Assembly (NCBI RefSeq): GCF_019423705.1
Contig: NZ_JAHZAX010000004.1
Coordinates: 158,847 to 222,846, forward strand
Length of the DNA: 64,000 nt
Direction of reading: 5' to 3'
Source: Ruminococcus sp.
GTDB lineage: Bacteria; Bacillota; Clostridia; Oscillospirales; Ruminococcaceae
The position numbers were made by a program, and so were the translations under genes. Of the stretch, positions 41,353 to 50,877 are shown piece by piece; position 1 is the first letter of the stretch, and each line of letters opens with the position of its first letter. Under the pieces are notes generated by a model. That model made no database searches. It had not been told where the DNA came from and worked only from the letters and a program-made list of their open reading frames with translations.

Positions 41353-42702
41353 TTATATCGTCAAAGTGCCGGATTCGCTTTCCACAAGTATGAGTATCTG
41401 CTCCTCTTCGGCGGTCTGTGCATTGACATATACAAGCACGTTTCTGCCGCTTTCAGATGTGCATTTGAATTCATAGCAAAGCCGCTCTTCAAGCCCTTCG
41501 GTCGGGATAAGTGCGAGCCTTTGTGACTTGATTTTCAGCCTTGGTGATACGGCTTCCTCGGCTCTGCTTTCGGAAATAAGGCTATCGGGATATTCCCTTT
41601 CCATATGGTTCACAAGAAAGCCCTTTGCGTCAAAGCCCAGTATTTCACCATCGTCCATTGCAACGGAGACCTTTATAAGGTCGGTATAACAGCAGACGTC
41701 AACGTCCTTGTATGCGAAATTAACGGTCAGCACGTTGTCGATATTCTCATAATAGGTGGTCGTCATCGACAAAATGCCAAGATCGTCAAGAAGCTCTTCC
41801 GCCGCTTTTACGCCCTGCTCATTTGAGAGAGAAGTCTCTTCAACTATCCTGCTTTTGAGAAAATATGAGATATAGCCGCCGTTTTTCGTCACTTCGCAGG
41901 CGATAGTCTTATCGTTGTTTGAAAATCGCCAGCAGGGCATTTTGCCCTCAACGTTGGATACTTCCGTGAACTCTGTGGAATTGATGTTCAGCCCTAGTGA
42001 ACAGCGCTCGAGCGCTTTTTGCTCCGTCACCGCTTCCGCTGAGCTTGTCATTCTCGGTGTGCGCTCGAGGATATTGTCTGAAAATGGTCCGTCGTAGATA
42101 AGGCTGGGGTAGCTGTCAAAGCTGTCCTCAAAGTCGGAAAAGCCTTCCGTTACTGTGGGCGGATCAGTCTCGGCTGTGTCGCTGGTGGTCGCCGAGACAA
42201 GGTCTATCTCTCCGCTTGATATTGAGCTTTCAAGCTCCCACATATCCTGGGAAAGTGACTTTGCAAAGTCATAAAGTGCGGCAATGTTCTCATATTCTTT
42301 ATCAGATATCTCCTCGCCGTTCATAAGCTTTTCGCTGACGGAAAGGGAATAATTGCCCACCTGTGAAAGAAATTTGTAGGTGTTTTCAAGCTCCAGCCGC
42401 TCTATCGGCAGTTGTGCAAGGGCGATCTTTGCGGAAGCCGCTTCACGATAAAGTTTAACCGCCAGCGACTGGTGCATTTTGCCTGAGCCTGCGTAAAGCT
42501 CTTTTTCAAGGGTGTCGCTGACGTTTTCAACAGCGTCGCAGAGGTCGCCCATTGCCCGTGAATAGGTGTATTCCACCGACCTCAGCGACTTGTCCGCACG
42601 GCTCATAAGCTGGAAATTTCTTGCCACAAGCACCGAAATAAGCGCCGCCGCAAAGGATATTATCCTCACAACAGTACGCCTTGAAAGATTTGACATATTC
42701 AT
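41353..42702 (-). CDS. ypeB: Germination protein YpeB
   Basis: 449 residues. An N-terminal membrane anchor (about 10-27) is followed by a helical domain with SLRSVEYTYSRAMGDLCDAVENVSDTLEKELYAG, typical of YpeB, and C-terminal PepSY/YPEB repeats (GVKAAEELLDDLGI, SRAEEAVSPRLKI). A Ser/Asp/Thr-rich linker lies at about 190-215. GGAGG is 8 bases before the ATG. YpeB is needed to place and stabilise the cortex-lytic enzyme SleB in the spore. Here sleB is 14 kb away rather than adjacent. The gene implies sporulation. Confidence 0.93.
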   Translation of the reverse strand: MNMSNLSRRTVVRIISFAAALISVLVARNFQLMSRADKSLRSVEYTYSRAMGDLCDAVENVSDTLEKELYAGSGKMHQSLAVKLYREAASAKIALAQLPIERLELENTYKFLSQVGNYSLSVSEKLMNGEEISDKEYENIAALYDFAKSLSQDMWELESSISSGEIDLVSATTSDTAETDPPTVTEGFSDFEDSFDSYPSLIYDGPFSDNILERTPRMTSSAEAVTEQKALERCSLGLNINSTEFTEVSNVEGKMPCWRFSNNDKTIACEVTKNGGYISYFLKSRIVEETSLSNEQGVKAAEELLDDLGILSMTTTYYENIDNVLTVNFAYKDVDVCCYTDLIKVSVAMDDGEILGFDAKGFLVNHMEREYPDSLISESRAEEAVSPRLKIKSQRLALIPTEGLEERLCYEFKCTSESGRNVLVYVNAQTAEEEQILILVESESGTLTI

Positions 42703-42779
42703 TTTGCTTGCCTCCGATCAAAATAAGTTTCAGCAGTATTGTGACCCGTTTTTGGAAAATTATAAGCAAAATAAAAAAA

Positions 42780-42838
42780 TGTAGGGGCGAAAAATTGTTG
42801 TTCGACTAAGCTCATAACAATTTGTGGTCGCCCGTTGG
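42780..42838. repeat. Family A palindrome, long-arm variant
   Basis: GTAGGGGCGAAAAATTGTTG TTCGACTAAGCTCATAACAA TTTGTGGTCGCCCGTTGG: same arms as 13490-13545 with one changed arm base pair. Confidence 0.65.
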
Positions 42839-42950
42839 CGATGGACTGTTTCGAGACGAGTAGGTCAAAACTATTCGTCGGCTTTTTCTCGGGCTTTTTG
42901 TAAAAAATCGCATAAAATTGCATATTCGTAAAGAATACGTCATATTTCTA

Positions 42951-42979
42951 TTGCCAAAAAGGTAAAAAAGTAGTATAAT
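42951..42979 (+). promoter_or_regulatory. Promoter of malQ
   Basis: TTGCCA (42951-42956), 17 bp, TATAAT (42974-42979). Confidence 0.78.
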
Positions 42980-43041
42980 TATAATCGGAGCATTGTATTT
43001 TTCGTGTCAGAATGTACGAAAAAGTGAAAGGAGCATTTTTT

Positions 43042-44529
43042 ATGCGTAAATCGGGAATTTTAATGCACATTTCCTCTCTCCCTAACGATTATGGTATAGG
43101 AAAGCTGGGCAGGGAAGCCTATGCTTTCGTGGATTTTCTTGAAAAGGCCGGTCAGAAGTGCTGGCAGATATTGCCCATTTCTCCTACGAGCTACGGCGAT
43201 TCGCCTTATCAGAGCTTTTCTATCTTTGCAGGAAATCCATATTTTATAGACTTGGAAGCCCTTGAAGCAGAGGGCTTGCTCAAAGCCGCAGAGTACAAAG
43301 AACTTGACTGGGGCGGCGACAAGACCGCAGTTGATTACGGCAGGATATACGAGACGATATTCAAAGTTCTGCGGACTGCCCACAAGCGCTTTCGCAAAAA
43401 GCCCGAGAAAGGCTATTCAAAGTTCGTTATCGAAAACAAAGACTGGGTTTATGATTACGCCCTGTTTATGTCGCTGAAATTCGCCAACAAGGGCAAGGCT
43501 TGGTATGAATGGGACGAACCGCTTAAAATGTACAAGCCGAAAGCCGTCAAGAACGCACGAAAAGAATACGCCGAAGATATCGACTTTTGGTGTTTTGTAC
43601 AGTACAAATACTTTCAGCAATGGAAAAAGCTAAAGGCTTATGCCAACGAAAAGGGCATTGAGATAATCGGCGATATCCCGATATACGTTGCATATGACAG
43701 CGTTGAGGTATGGAGCACGCCGCAGTATTTCAGCCTTGACAAAGATAAAAAGCCTGTTGAGGTGGCAGGATGTCCTCCCGACGCTTTTACGGCAGATGGA
43801 CAGTTGTGGGGCAATCCCCTTTACAACTGGGACTATATAGCAAAGGACAAATTCCGCTGGTGGATAAGACGTATAAGCGCTGCAAAGGATACATACGATA
43901 TCGTGCGAATAGACCATTTTAGGGGCTTTGAAAGCTATTACTGCATACCATACGGCTCAAAGAACGCCAAAAAGGGCAAGTGGCGCAAAGGCCCTGATAT
44001 GAAGCTTTTCAAGGAAGTAAAGAAGCAGCTGGGCGACGTAAAGATAATCGCAGAGGACTTGGGCTTCCTTACAAAACGTGTTGTAAAAATGCTGGCGGCA
44101 AGCGGATATCCGGGAATGAAAGTGCTGGAGTTCGGCTTTGATTCCGACAGCACGAACGGCTATCTGCCACACAATTATAAGACTACTAACAGCATTTGTT
44201 ATACTGGAACCCACGACAATGAGACCATACTTGGCTGGATAAAGTCCTGCGACGAGAAAACGGCGGAGTATTGCAAAGATTATCTTGGCGTAACGAAGGA
44301 CGAGTTAGTGCCTTGGGCGATGGTGAGACTTTGCTGGTCGAGCGTGTGTGATACAGCCATAGCGCAAATGCAGGATATATTGGGGCTTGACGGGGAAGCG
44401 AGAATGAATACGCCGTCAACGTTGGGCGGCAATTGGCAATGGCGACTGGAGAGCCTTGGGCAGCTTGATGATGAAGTGGCGAATAGATTGTTGAAGCTCA
44501 CGAAAACGTATGGAAGAACGGTTAAGTGA
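43042..44529 (+). CDS. malQ: 4-alpha-glucanotransferase (GH77, amylomaltase)
   Basis: 495 residues from ATG 43042 (AAAGGAG 8 bases upstream; a frame from 43012 lacks a site). RKSGILMHISSLPNDYGIG opens the family. IGDIPIYVAYDSVEVW, VRIDHFRGFESYY (nucleophile Asp region), IIAEDLGF and GTHDNET are the GH77 catalytic blocks. It disproportionates alpha-1,4-glucans in the cytosol, lengthening maltodextrins so glycogen phosphorylase can act. glgP follows on the same strand, but a family B repeat lies between. Confidence 0.97.
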   Translation: MRKSGILMHISSLPNDYGIGKLGREAYAFVDFLEKAGQKCWQILPISPTSYGDSPYQSFSIFAGNPYFIDLEALEAEGLLKAAEYKELDWGGDKTAVDYGRIYETIFKVLRTAHKRFRKKPEKGYSKFVIENKDWVYDYALFMSLKFANKGKAWYEWDEPLKMYKPKAVKNARKEYAEDIDFWCFVQYKYFQQWKKLKAYANEKGIEIIGDIPIYVAYDSVEVWSTPQYFSLDKDKKPVEVAGCPPDAFTADGQLWGNPLYNWDYIAKDKFRWWIRRISAAKDTYDIVRIDHFRGFESYYCIPYGSKNAKKGKWRKGPDMKLFKEVKKQLGDVKIIAEDLGFLTKRVVKMLAASGYPGMKVLEFGFDSDSTNGYLPHNYKTTNSICYTGTHDNETILGWIKSCDEKTAEYCKDYLGVTKDELVPWAMVRLCWSSVCDTAIAQMQDILGLDGEARMNTPSTLGGNWQWRLESLGQLDDEVANRLLKLTKTYGRTVK

Positions 44530-44555
44530 GAAACGCAAAAGTGAGGAGCGCTCAT

Positions 44556-44600
44556 AGTGAGGAATGAGGAATTAAGGTATCGCCGTTGGCGATGATTTTT
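44556..44600 (+). repeat. Family B repeat
   Basis: GTGAGGAATGAGGAATTAAG GTATCGCCGTTGGCGATGAT TTTTG, between malQ and glgP. It could terminate malQ. Confidence 0.7.
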
Positions 44601-44741
44601 GAATTGGAAAGTTCCAAAAGTCCGAATTTGCACTCGTACCAAAAACTAGCGCAGCGGAGCGATTTTGCGACATAACTACACCCCCTTAAGCAACGTAATA
44701 GTCAAGCATAATAGAAAATCAACAAGAAGGGATAGAGAATT

Positions 44742-47123
44742 ATGGATAAAGAACTGTTTTATAACGAACTGAGCAAAGACCTTGATAAAAAATATGGCGC
44801 AACAGTAGAGAACGCTGCATCTTGGCAGCTGCACGAAAGTATCTCTGCTACCACTATGGAGCTTATCAGCAAGGACTGGAGCGCCAGCCGTGAAGCACAT
44901 TTGGGCGGCAGAAGAGCCTGCTATCTGTCTATGGAGTTTCTGATGGGCAGAGCTGTCTATAATAACCTCCTCTGCCTTGGCATTACCGACGAGGTTGACG
45001 AGTTGCTCAAAGCTCACGGCAGAAGCCTTAACGACCTCGAGGATATCGAGGACGCTGCACTTGGTAACGGCGGACTTGGCAGACTTGCCGCTTGCTTCCT
45101 CGATTCAGCAGCAGCTCACGACCTGCCTCTTGACGGCTATGGCATCAGATATAAGTACGGCCTATTCAAGCAGAAGATAGTGGACGGCTTCCAAAAGGAA
45201 GAAGCTGATAACTGGACAAAGTACGGCGACCCTTGGTCAAAAAGATGTGAGAACGATAAGGTCATTGTAAAGTACGGCGATCAGACTGTTTATGCCGTTC
45301 CTTATGATATGCCTGTTATCGGCTTCGGCACGAAAAATGTTGGCACTCTCAGACTTTGGCAGGCTGAAAGCGTTGACGATTTTGACTTCGCTCAGTTCGA
45401 CTGCGGCAATTACGACGGCGCTGTTAAGGCTAAAAATGACGCCGAGAATATCTCAAAGGTGCTCTATCCTAACGATAACTGCGAGGAGGGCAAAATCCTC
45501 CGCCTTAAGCAGGAATATTTCTTCTCTTCCGCTTCCGTCACCGATATAATCAAAAAGCACCTCGCTAGGTTCGGCACTCTCGACAACCTCGGCGACTATA
45601 TCACTATCCAGCTCAACGACACCCACCCAGTTATCGCTGTTCCCGAGCTTATCAGACAGCTTTGCGCTTGCCACGGATATACCTTCGATAAGGCTTTCGA
45701 GATCGCTCATAAGGTGTTCAATTATACAAATCATACCATTATGGCGGAAGCCCTCGAGAAATGGGACAGCAGACTTGTTGAAAGGGTCGTGCCTGAGGTC
45801 TATACTTATATCCTTATGATAAACGAAAAGTTTATTAAGGATATGTATTCCCTTAAAAAGGACAGAAAGTATATCGAAAAGCTTGCTCCGGTGGCAGACG
45901 GTATGGTAAAAATGGCGTTTATGGCTATCTATGTGTCAAGCTATGTAAACGGCGTTGCCGCTATCCATACGGAGATACTTAAAAAGGACGCTCTCAAAGA
46001 TTGGTACGAACTTTATCCCGAAAGATTTCAGAATAAGACGAACGGCATTACTCAGCGTCGCTGGCTCGCACTTTGCAACCCAGAGCTTTCAGCGCTTATC
46101 ACAAAGCTTCTCGGCAGCGCAGATTGGGTAAAGAATTTGGACGAGCTCAAAAAGCTTGAAAAATATGCTGACGATGAGGCTGTGCTCAAGGAGTTTATGG
46201 CTGTCAAGGAAGCGCAGAAAAACCGCCTTGCTGACTTTGTAAAGGCTCACGACGGCGTTGATATCGACCCGAACACAATTTTCGATATTCAGATCAAGCG
46301 ACTTCACGAGTATAAAAGACAGTTCCTCAATGCACTTTCTATCCTTTATATTTATTATGGCATAAAGGACGGCTCGATAAAGGACTTCACACCGACAACG
46401 TTCATCTTCGGCGCAAAGTCTGCTCCGGGCTATCGCAGGGCAAAGGCTATCATCAAGCTTATCGGCGAGATCGGCAAGCTTGTTAATTCCGACCCTGAGA
46501 CAAAGGATCTCATCAAGGTCGTTTTCGTTCAGAATTACAATGTTTCCTACGCTGAAAAGCTTGTTACGGCGGCAGACGTTTCCGAGCAGATATCTACAGC
46601 AGGCACAGAGGCAAGCGGCACAGGCAATATGAAGCTTATGCTCAACGGCGCTGTTACCCTTGGCACATATGACGGCGCAAACGTCGAGATCGTGCAGGAA
46701 GCCGGCGAGGAGAACAACTATATCTTCGGCGCAAAGGTCGAAGAACTTGCGGAGATTATGCCGAAATACGACCCTCGTGAGATACTCTTCAAGAACGAAA
46801 AGATCAAGCGTGTCCTCGACAAGCTTATCGACGGCAGCCTTTCAGACGGCGGCGTGCCTTCAAATGAGGAGGGCAGCTTCAAGGAACTTTACAAAGCCCT
46901 TACAGACGGCGCAAGCTGGCACGTTCCAGATCATTATTACGTTCTCGGCGATCTTGAAAGCTACGTTCAGGCAAAGCTCAAAGTCAACGCTGATTACAAG
47001 GATAAGCTTGCCTTCGCAAAGAAATGCTGGCTGAATATCGCAAACGCAGGCAAGTTCTCTTCCGACAGAACTATCAAGGACTATGCGGAGAATATTTGGA
47101 AGATAGAGCCTGTTAAGCTTTAA
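44742..47123 (+). CDS. glgP: Glycogen/starch/alpha-glucan phosphorylase
   Basis: 793 residues, the length of bacterial GT35 enzymes. GRRACYLSMEFLMGRAVYNNL and LGNGGLGRLAACFLDS lie at the N-terminus. The PLP site is EASGTGNMKLMLNGAVT with the cofactor lysine at residue 631. RIKRLHEYKRQFLN-type (QIKRLHEYKRQ) is also present. It releases glucose-1-phosphate from alpha-glucans. Together with malQ it forms a maltodextrin/glycogen breakdown pair. A GAAGGG site precedes the ATG and a terminator follows at 47268. Confidence 0.97.
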   Translation: MDKELFYNELSKDLDKKYGATVENAASWQLHESISATTMELISKDWSASREAHLGGRRACYLSMEFLMGRAVYNNLLCLGITDEVDELLKAHGRSLNDLEDIEDAALGNGGLGRLAACFLDSAAAHDLPLDGYGIRYKYGLFKQKIVDGFQKEEADNWTKYGDPWSKRCENDKVIVKYGDQTVYAVPYDMPVIGFGTKNVGTLRLWQAESVDDFDFAQFDCGNYDGAVKAKNDAENISKVLYPNDNCEEGKILRLKQEYFFSSASVTDIIKKHLARFGTLDNLGDYITIQLNDTHPVIAVPELIRQLCACHGYTFDKAFEIAHKVFNYTNHTIMAEALEKWDSRLVERVVPEVYTYILMINEKFIKDMYSLKKDRKYIEKLAPVADGMVKMAFMAIYVSSYVNGVAAIHTEILKKDALKDWYELYPERFQNKTNGITQRRWLALCNPELSALITKLLGSADWVKNLDELKKLEKYADDEAVLKEFMAVKEAQKNRLADFVKAHDGVDIDPNTIFDIQIKRLHEYKRQFLNALSILYIYYGIKDGSIKDFTPTTFIFGAKSAPGYRRAKAIIKLIGEIGKLVNSDPETKDLIKVVFVQNYNVSYAEKLVTAADVSEQISTAGTEASGTGNMKLMLNGAVTLGTYDGANVEIVQEAGEENNYIFGAKVEELAEIMPKYDPREILFKNEKIKRVLDKLIDGSLSDGGVPSNEEGSFKELYKALTDGASWHVPDHYYVLGDLESYVQAKLKVNADYKDKLAFAKKCWLNIANAGKFSSDRTIKDYAENIWKIEPVKL

Positions 47124-47267
47124 GGCATTTGCAACTGGAAATTATGATTTGCGCAAAATTTAATTTGTTTTGCTTGGCACAAAGAAAATTAAGACTTTTG
47201 GTGCTAAAAATGAACTTCTCATAATTTAAGGTTGCCTAAATGTGAACACGCAAACTAATAAACAAAG

Positions 47268-47301
47268 GACAAGTCCGTTTTTTGACGGGCTTGTCAGTTT
47301 T
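47268..47301 (+). terminator. Terminator of glgP
   Basis: GACAAGTCCGT, TTTTTTG, ACGGGCTTGTC, then a T-rich stretch; 145 bp after glgP. Confidence 0.75.
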
Positions 47302-47367
47302 AGTGTAAATATTTGTTAGGTAGATATATCCAAAACTGGAAGTAAAGGAGCTGAGCGAACACACTCA

Positions 47368-47943
47368 ATGGACGCACTTATAAAACTTGACGGCGATATC
47401 CTGTTGTGGATACAGGACAACCTGCGCACAGGCTGGCTCGACCCAATAATGAAATTCATCACCAGCCTTGGCAACGCAGGAATATTGTGGATCGCCCTTT
47501 GCATACTGATGATAATTTTCAAAAAGACCCGTCAGACGGGAATTGTCTCGGCCTGTTCATTGGCGGCGGCGTTTACGATCAATAACTTGATAATAAAAAA
47601 CGTGGTGGCACGAACTCGCCCCTATGAAGCTATCGAGGCGCTCAACAGGATAGTTTCGGCGCAGTCGGACTATTCATTCCCTTCGGGGCATACCACGGCT
47701 TCATTTGCCGTGGCGGTGGTGATGTTTATGGAGCTGCCGAAAAAATACGGCGTTCCTGCACTGATAATGGCGTTTCTTATTGCACTTTCAAGGCTGTATG
47801 TGGGCGTGCATTATCCAAGCGACGTTATCGTGGGAATGATAACAGCAACGATCTACGCTATCATAGCCGTGACTATATACCGAAGGTGTTTTAAGTTTAA
47901 GAATAAAACAGAAAATCAAAGTGAAAAAAGTGAAGGAAGATAG
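47368..47943 (+). CDS. PAP2-family membrane phosphatase
   Basis: 191 residues with five to six helices. The three catalytic blocks are present: KNVVARTRP, SFPSGHTTAS and SRLYVGVHYPSDV. Likely an undecaprenyl-pyrophosphate or lipid phosphatase at the membrane. AAAGGAG lies further upstream than usual (about 17 bases), so the start is less certain. The next gene begins 4 bases after its stop. Confidence 0.9.
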   Translation: MDALIKLDGDILLWIQDNLRTGWLDPIMKFITSLGNAGILWIALCILMIIFKKTRQTGIVSACSLAAAFTINNLIIKNVVARTRPYEAIEALNRIVSAQSDYSFPSGHTTASFAVAVVMFMELPKKYGVPALIMAFLIALSRLYVGVHYPSDVIVGMITATIYAIIAVTIYRRCFKFKNKTENQSEKSEGR

Positions 47944-47947
47944 AACT

Positions 47948-48763
47948 ATGAAAAAGGTGCTTAAAAGTATTTTTATGGGCGCAGTTGCGTTCAGCCTTGC
48001 AATGACGGCAGGCTGCGCAGCTCAGAACGACGCAAGCTCAGCTAATTCAGGCAATTCAGCCAACTCAGACAATTCAAAGGACGACAGCTCACAGGCTCAG
48101 CGCCGACCGCTCCGTGACCCTTCCGATTACGGCAAGGTGATAGCCCTTACATTTGACGACGGTCCGAACACAGATACAACGCCACTTGTGCTCGATAAGC
48201 TTGAAGAGCACGGCGTAACGGCTTCGTTTTTCGTTATTGGCAATAACATCACAGAGGACAGCGCAAAGGTTATGAAGCGTGCATATGATATGGGCTGCGA
48301 TATACAGAACCATTCACAAAGCCATTCGGATATGACAAAGCTTTCCGCTGAGGAGATAAAGGCGGAGATAGATTTCACTTCCGATAAGGTGGAGGAGATA
48401 ACAGGGGAACGCCCGAAGTTTTTCCGTCCGCCTTATATTGCCGTTGACCAGCATATGTTTGATAATATCGATATGCCGTTCATATGCGGCTATGGCGCAG
48501 AGGATTACAACAATGCTGTTGATATCGAGCAGCGTGTTGAAAAGGTATTGGCGCAGGCAAAGGACGGCGGAATAATCCTGCTCCACGATATGAGCGGAAA
48601 CATTCAGACTGTTGCGGCGCTTGACAAAATTATTCCGGCACTTAAAGAGCAGGGATATGAATTCGTCACAATAACAGAACTTTTCCACGCAAAGGGCGTT
48701 GCCATAGACCCGAATTCCGAAAAGGTGTACAGCTTTGCACAGCAGACGGAAATGTATGGTTAA
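47948..48763 (+). CDS. Polysaccharide deacetylase lipoprotein (NodB domain, CE4)
   Basis: 271 residues from ATG 47948 (GGAAG upstream). Signal peptide ends MTAGC (lipobox), followed by a Ser/Asn/Asp linker. NodB motifs: ALTFDDGPNTDTT (motif 1, catalytic Asp-Asp), HSQSHSDMTKLS (metal His pair), FRPPY (motif 3) and ILLHDMSG (motif 5). It deacetylates peptidoglycan or chitin-like glycans outside the cell. It is co-transcribed with the PAP2 phosphatase, so both probably act on wall polymer metabolism. Confidence 0.92.
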   Translation: MKKVLKSIFMGAVAFSLAMTAGCAAQNDASSANSGNSANSDNSKDDSSQAQRRPLRDPSDYGKVIALTFDDGPNTDTTPLVLDKLEEHGVTASFFVIGNNITEDSAKVMKRAYDMGCDIQNHSQSHSDMTKLSAEEIKAEIDFTSDKVEEITGERPKFFRPPYIAVDQHMFDNIDMPFICGYGAEDYNNAVDIEQRVEKVLAQAKDGGIILLHDMSGNIQTVAALDKIIPALKEQGYEFVTITELFHAKGVAIDPNSEKVYSFAQQTEMYG

Positions 48764-48797
48764 TGGATAATAGCAGACGATAAGGTATTAATAAAGA

Positions 48798-48833
48798 AAG
48801 CCACGGGCGAAAATTGTTCGCCCGTGGCTTTTT
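48798..48833. terminator. Bidirectional terminator with family A core
   Basis: AAGCCACGGGCGAA, AATTG, TTCGCCCGTGGCTTTTT. Serves the deacetylase and the converging TPM-like gene. Confidence 0.9.
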
Positions 48834-48864
48834 ATCTTCGTTTGTTTAATTTTGCGTTCGTTAT

Positions 48865-49908
48865 TTATTGATTTGGATAAGAATAGCCATTACCATTAGC
48901 ATTTACATTAGCATTAGCCTGTTCAGCCGAAGCCTGCTCATTGTGGGGCGGTATTGGCGCACCGCAATGTGGGCATTCTGTGCAGGTGCCTACAACGTAA
49001 ATGTTGTCGCAGTATTCGCACTTTTCCTCCCTCGTGTATGTCGGGCACTTTTGTGCTTTGGCGTAATTCTTTGCTTTCGGGTTGAAGCCGATCATAAAGA
49101 ATGCGTGTATGCACATAAATAACAGCATAAATCCGCCAACACCGATCATTTCCCAGTTTATTGTCGCTTTCATTACGGTGGGCGTGGTGTCGTCAAATGC
49201 CGAAATTATTGCCGAGCTGACTGTATAGCGTGTGCTTGCGGTGAGGTTCTTTTGCATTTTGTTGTTGAAATCATCTGTAACAGCGTCGGTGAGGATACTG
49301 TCGGTGTCGTCTCCCTGCATACCCTCCCAGTACCAGTCTACAAAGCTGTCGCTTGTGGAATAATCATTAGGCTGAGAATACACGATAAGCCAGTGACTTT
49401 CATCTGTAAAATGATTTACATAAAGATCGTATGCGTAATTTTCAAGGCTTGAATAATGCCCCAGCCAGTCGGAATTGTTCACCGTTATGACCGCAGGAGA
49501 AATGCCAGTCTTGTTGTAAAAGGCTATCAGCGAATTTTTTAGGGTCGTCTCATCACCAAGCACGTTCGCTCTGTCTTCTATTATAATGCGGTAATCGTAA
49601 TTCTGCGGAAGCTTTTTGGGGTGATGATAGCAGTCCGCTATCATACCGAATATTACAATTATAAACGGTACATAAAAGAGTAATATCAGATATCTCAGCT
49701 TGCTGGGCTTTTGTGTTATGTCATAATCTGCATAAACATATACAGGCCTGTGGTGATGATAATATACATATCTTGTTGACCCTGGGAAGTATGTGCTCCT
49801 TGTGTGACGAGTGCTTCCCCCCGAACCGCCGTGGGAATGGCTGCTGCTATGATGAGAGCCGCCGTGTGAGCCTCCTCCGTGAGAACCTCCGCCCGATGAA
49901 TGTGGCAT
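48865..49908 (-). CDS. TPM-like membrane protein with His/Gly/Ser-rich N-terminus and zinc ribbon, paralogue B
   Basis: 347 residues from ATG 49908 (MPHSSGGGSHGG...), matching the start of its neighbour. N-terminal Gly/Ser/His tract, a TRYVYYHHHRPVYVYADYD segment, a helix (about 68-90), a TPM-like domain (about 100-235; IIEDRANVLGD...SLIAFYNKTGISPAVITVNNSDW, YAYDLYVNHF), a second helix and a zinc ribbon CEYC...CTECPHCGAPIP. It lies within paralogue A's 3' end by 193 bases in another frame, with no good ribosome-binding site of its own. TPM proteins of YdjH type act with SPFH/zinc-ribbon partners; here it may be the TPM partner for the operon at 1542-5335. Confidence 0.75.
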   Translation of the reverse strand: MPHSSGGGSHGGGSHGGSHHSSSHSHGGSGGSTRHTRSTYFPGSTRYVYYHHHRPVYVYADYDITQKPSKLRYLILLFYVPFIIVIFGMIADCYHHPKKLPQNYDYRIIIEDRANVLGDETTLKNSLIAFYNKTGISPAVITVNNSDWLGHYSSLENYAYDLYVNHFTDESHWLIVYSQPNDYSTSDSFVDWYWEGMQGDDTDSILTDAVTDDFNNKMQKNLTASTRYTVSSAIISAFDDTTPTVMKATINWEMIGVGGFMLLFMCIHAFFMIGFNPKAKNYAKAQKCPTYTREEKCEYCDNIYVVGTCTECPHCGAPIPPHNEQASAEQANANVNANGNGYSYPNQ

Positions 49909-50828
49909 TGCAGGCAAGTTCCCACAACGTAAACATTGCCGCAGTATTCGCAGGTGTCCTCCTTTGAGCTCTCCGAACATCTTACAGCGCTGCGGAACTC
50001 TTTTCGGTTTGTGAGCATTGTTTTGTATATCTCATATCCGCCAATGCCTACAAATATCAGTCCCCAAAGCACGAATATCCATTCGATATGTCCGTCCATT
50101 ATGTGGGGAGTGGTCTCGTTGAATGCCGAGGCGATGGCTGAACTCACGTCATAGCGGCTGCTTGCGGTGAGGTATTTTTGCAGCAGCTCGTTGAAATCGT
50201 CCGTGCTGTCCTGCGTGAGGATATTGTCGGTCTCATCGCCCTGCATACCCTCCCAGTACCAGTCATTGAAATCAGCGTCGGGGAAAGTCGGCTCAGAATA
50301 GACGATGAGCCAATGCTTTTCGTCGTCAAATTCCGACACATAGGTATCATATGCAAAGTCCTCAAGGTCGGAATAATCGTTCTGCCAGTCCTCATTGTTG
50401 ACCGTCATAATTTCAACGGGGATACCGGTCTTGTTATAGAACCTTTCGATAGCGTTTTGCACCTTGTTTGGGGTGTCTATGACATAGGCAGAGTCCTTTA
50501 TTACGCAGCTGTAAGACGGGTCGGCAGCCATTTTCTGCGGCTTTTCATAACACATTGCCAGCAGCAAAATGCCGAACAGCAGCATAACGGCGCTGCCTAA
50601 AATGCTGAAAAACTTGCCTGTGGCCGTTGTCTTGCGAATGTCATAATCGGCATAAACATATACAGGCTGATAGTTATGATAGTAAACATATCGCCTTGCG
50701 CCGGGAAAGCTTGTGGTCCTGACGTGTCTAGCGCTTGATTCGCCCGAACTTGACGACGAACTGCTTGAAAATCCCGAACCGCTGTGTGAACCGCCCCCGT
50801 GAGAGCCTCCGCCCGATGAATGAGGCAT
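49716..50828 (-). CDS. TPM-like membrane protein, paralogue A, with recombined C-terminus
   Basis: 370 residues. Same layout as paralogue B: MPHSSGGGSHGGGSHSG, RYVYYHNYQPVYVYADYD, one helix, TPM-like domain (YNKTGIPVEIMTVNNEDW, FAYDTYVSEF, HWLIVYSEP, DWYWEGMQGDETD), second helix, and CEYCGNVYVVGTCLQC. After that the frame runs about 60 residues out of frame through the start of paralogue B. The normal end (PHCGAPIP) seems deleted, with the join at a short TGC-CACATT match between zinc-ribbon codons and B's start. The tail is probably non-native. Confidence 0.7.
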   Translation of the reverse strand: MPHSSGGGSHGGGSHSGSGFSSSSSSSSGESSARHVRTTSFPGARRYVYYHNYQPVYVYADYDIRKTTATGKFFSILGSAVMLLFGILLLAMCYEKPQKMAADPSYSCVIKDSAYVIDTPNKVQNAIERFYNKTGIPVEIMTVNNEDWQNDYSDLEDFAYDTYVSEFDDEKHWLIVYSEPTFPDADFNDWYWEGMQGDETDNILTQDSTDDFNELLQKYLTASSRYDVSSAIASAFNETTPHIMDGHIEWIFVLWGLIFVGIGGYEIYKTMLTNRKEFRSAVRCSESSKEDTCEYCGNVYVVGTCLQCHIHRAEVLTEEAHTAALIIAAAIPTAVRGEALVTQGAHTSQGQQDMYIIITTGLYMFMQIMT

Positions 50829-50877
50829 AATGATTTCCCCCTATTTTTTGATTTAAGTTGTAGTTATGGTGTGTGAT

